DNA from: Sandaracinomonas sp041180785
Lineage (GTDB): Bacteria > Bacteroidota > Bacteroidia > Cytophagales > Spirosomataceae
Length of the DNA stretch: 14,063 bases
Assembly: GCA_041180785.1 (NCBI GenBank)
Contig: JBEGQV010000150.1
Coordinates: forward strand, 1-14,063
Direction: 5' to 3'
Positions 13,301 to 14,063 of the stretch are shown here, piece by piece (position 1 is the first letter of the stretch; each line of letters starts with the position of its first letter). A model generated the notes under the pieces. The model worked only from the letters and a program-made list of their open reading frames with translations, was not told the origin of the DNA and did no database searches. The translations under genes were made by a program, and so were the position numbers.

Positions 13301-13922
13301 AAACTTATTCCTTTTCTTAATCATTCCCCAGATGGTGTCTTTGACGCTGTTCATGACTACAAATGCCTCTGCATCAATTTTTTCAATTTCACTGTTTAAT
13401 TTATTGAGCTCCAAACGGGTAATTACCGTGTAAAGTATATCGATTTCTTTACGAGCGCCAGTTTTGCCATAACCACCTTGACCTTTGTAAATAGTGACTC
13501 CTCTGCCTAACTGATTAAAAATCATGTGTTGTATTGCCTCATTTTTGATTGAAATGATTGTTACGCCAATATATTCTTCTATACCTTCTACTAAAAAATC
13601 CAAGGTTTTTGAGGCGGATAAATAGGTGATCATTGAATAAAGGGCTTTTTCAATCCCTAAAAAATAGGCTGCAGCACCAAAAATGATGATATTGATCACC
13701 ATAATAATATCTCCAATCGTGGTGCTGAATTTTTTACTTAAATATATGCCTAATACTTCCGTGCCATCAATAACTGCCCCTCCTCGAATGGCAAATCCAA
13801 TTCCTGCTCCGAGAAAAAAACCGCCAAAAACGGCAACTAATAAATTATCGTTGGTTACATTAGGGAAATGAACAGCAGATATTGATCTCTTATATCAAAC
13901 CTCTGAAGATATTTTTTTTCAC
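13298..13922 (-). pseudogene. YitT/DUF2179 family membrane protein, N-terminal half lost
   Basis: The frame is open on the minus strand from 13894 to the stop at 13298 (198 codons), but the first ATG in it is at 13702. Translating upstream of that ATG still gives family sequence (AVHFPNVTNDNLLVAVFGGF, GAVIDGTEVLGIYLS), so coding homology runs to about 13876, then meets TGA (13897-13895). C-terminal DUF2179 domain is intact: EEYIGVTIISI, LGRGVTIYKG, VVMNSVKDT. Relatives of about 290 aa have roughly 95 more residues at the N-terminus. A GTG at 13922 opens MKKNIFRGLI in another frame, which looks like a typical family start, suggesting an internal deletion. Probably a pseudogene; translation of a DUF2179-containing remnant from 13702 remains possible. 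Confidence 0.75.
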
Positions 13923-13926
13923 CAAA

Positions 13927-13968
13927 TCACTTTACTCACTTGCTCACTGGCTCACTTTGCTCACTTGA
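13927..13968. repeat. GCTCACT-type tandem repeat, five units
   Basis: Units TCACTTTAC, TCACTTGC, TCACTGGC, TCACTTTGC, TCACTTGA run from 13927 to 13968, 8-9 bp each. Same family as 10118-10173, but here in one orientation only. It lies between the upstream minus-strand membrane gene (whose stop begins at 13971, directly at the array edge) and the truncated YitT gene (about 5 bp from its possible GTG start). Confidence 0.8.
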
Positions 13969-14063
13969 TCAATGCGGCAACTTATCTCTCAATAATCCGT
14001 AGGTCCAGGTGCCAGCAATAGCACTTAAGATCACAATTCCGATTGATAATACCCCAGAGCCTA
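13969..14063 (-). CDS. C-terminal end of an unidentified membrane protein (5' end outside window)
   Basis: The minus-strand frame from the window edge encodes 30 residues, beginning GSGVLSIGIVILSAIAGTWT and ending YGLLRDKLPH before TGA at 13971-13969. It is one hydrophobic segment followed by a short charged cytoplasmic-type tail, as at the end of a transporter or other polytopic protein. I cannot name the family from this fragment. Confidence 0.6.
   Translation of the reverse strand, partial: GSGVLSIGIVILSAIAGTWTYGLLRDKLPH

Noticed and set aside
13298..13702. The YitT remnant as an ordinary stand-alone gene starting at ATG 13702
   Set aside because: Family homology continues upstream of this ATG without a start codon, so the short form is a product of truncation rather than the native gene, though it may still be translated.
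13683..13871. Plus-strand 62-residue frame opposite the YitT-family gene
   Set aside because: The minus strand carries recognisable YitT family sequence over the same bases.

Overview
The window comes from a low-GC member of the Bacteroidota. The evidence is a type IX secretion (T9SS) C-terminal domain on a secreted subtilase, a carboxypeptidase-regulatory-domain TonB receptor, TAnnTTTG-type -7 promoter boxes, little Shine-Dalgarno signal, and families typical of Cytophagales/Flavobacteriia (HYC_CC_PP-like small protein, YitT/DUF2179, HGSNAT-like acyltransferase). I cannot fix the genus from sequence alone.

Layout. (1) 1-3182: the 3' end of tex (+) converges on a two-gene minus-strand unit, a T9SS subtilase followed by an HGSNAT-like membrane acyltransferase. 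(2) 3227-6142: a plus-strand metal cassette with a Cys-pair-rich small exported protein, a TonB receptor with a Cys-Cys pair in its plug, and a small periplasmic CPxx/CPxC metal-binding protein. (3) 6215-12039: a sulfur region. A membrane-anchored TsdA-like dihaem cytochrome c (-) diverges from a type II sulfide:quinone oxidoreductase (+). The SQR gene is followed by a SAM methyltransferase and a GT4 glycosyltransferase. A secreted DsrE-like protein (-) then diverges from a rhodanese / thioredoxin / lipoprotein rhodanese-thioredoxin fusion operon (+). (4) 12031-13224: an SRAP (HMCES/YedK) gene (-) diverges from a lipoprotein MsrB (+). (5) 13298-14063: a YitT-family gene (-) that has lost its N-terminal half, and the 3' end of an unidentified membrane protein gene (-).

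Working together: SQR would oxidise sulfide to sulfane sulfur. Rhodanese, DsrE and thioredoxin-type proteins would carry or reduce that sulfur. The TsdA-like cytochrome could couple thiosulfate or tetrathionate to the respiratory chain. Both divergent sulfur promoters carry a GTGACAATTGTCAC-type Crp/Fnr-like operator. Its centre lies exactly 29.5 bp from the first base of the -7-like box in three of the four directions (SQR, cytochrome, rhodanese), which suggests one regulon driven by a class II activator.

A second theme is a set of short intergenic tandem repeats with units of 7-9 bp (GGTGTRA, GTTATGR, GCTCACTnn). They occur at six gene junctions, often as facing inverted arrays between converging genes. 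They run into stop codons, and in one case supply a start codon. One array lies next to the breakpoint of the truncated YitT gene.
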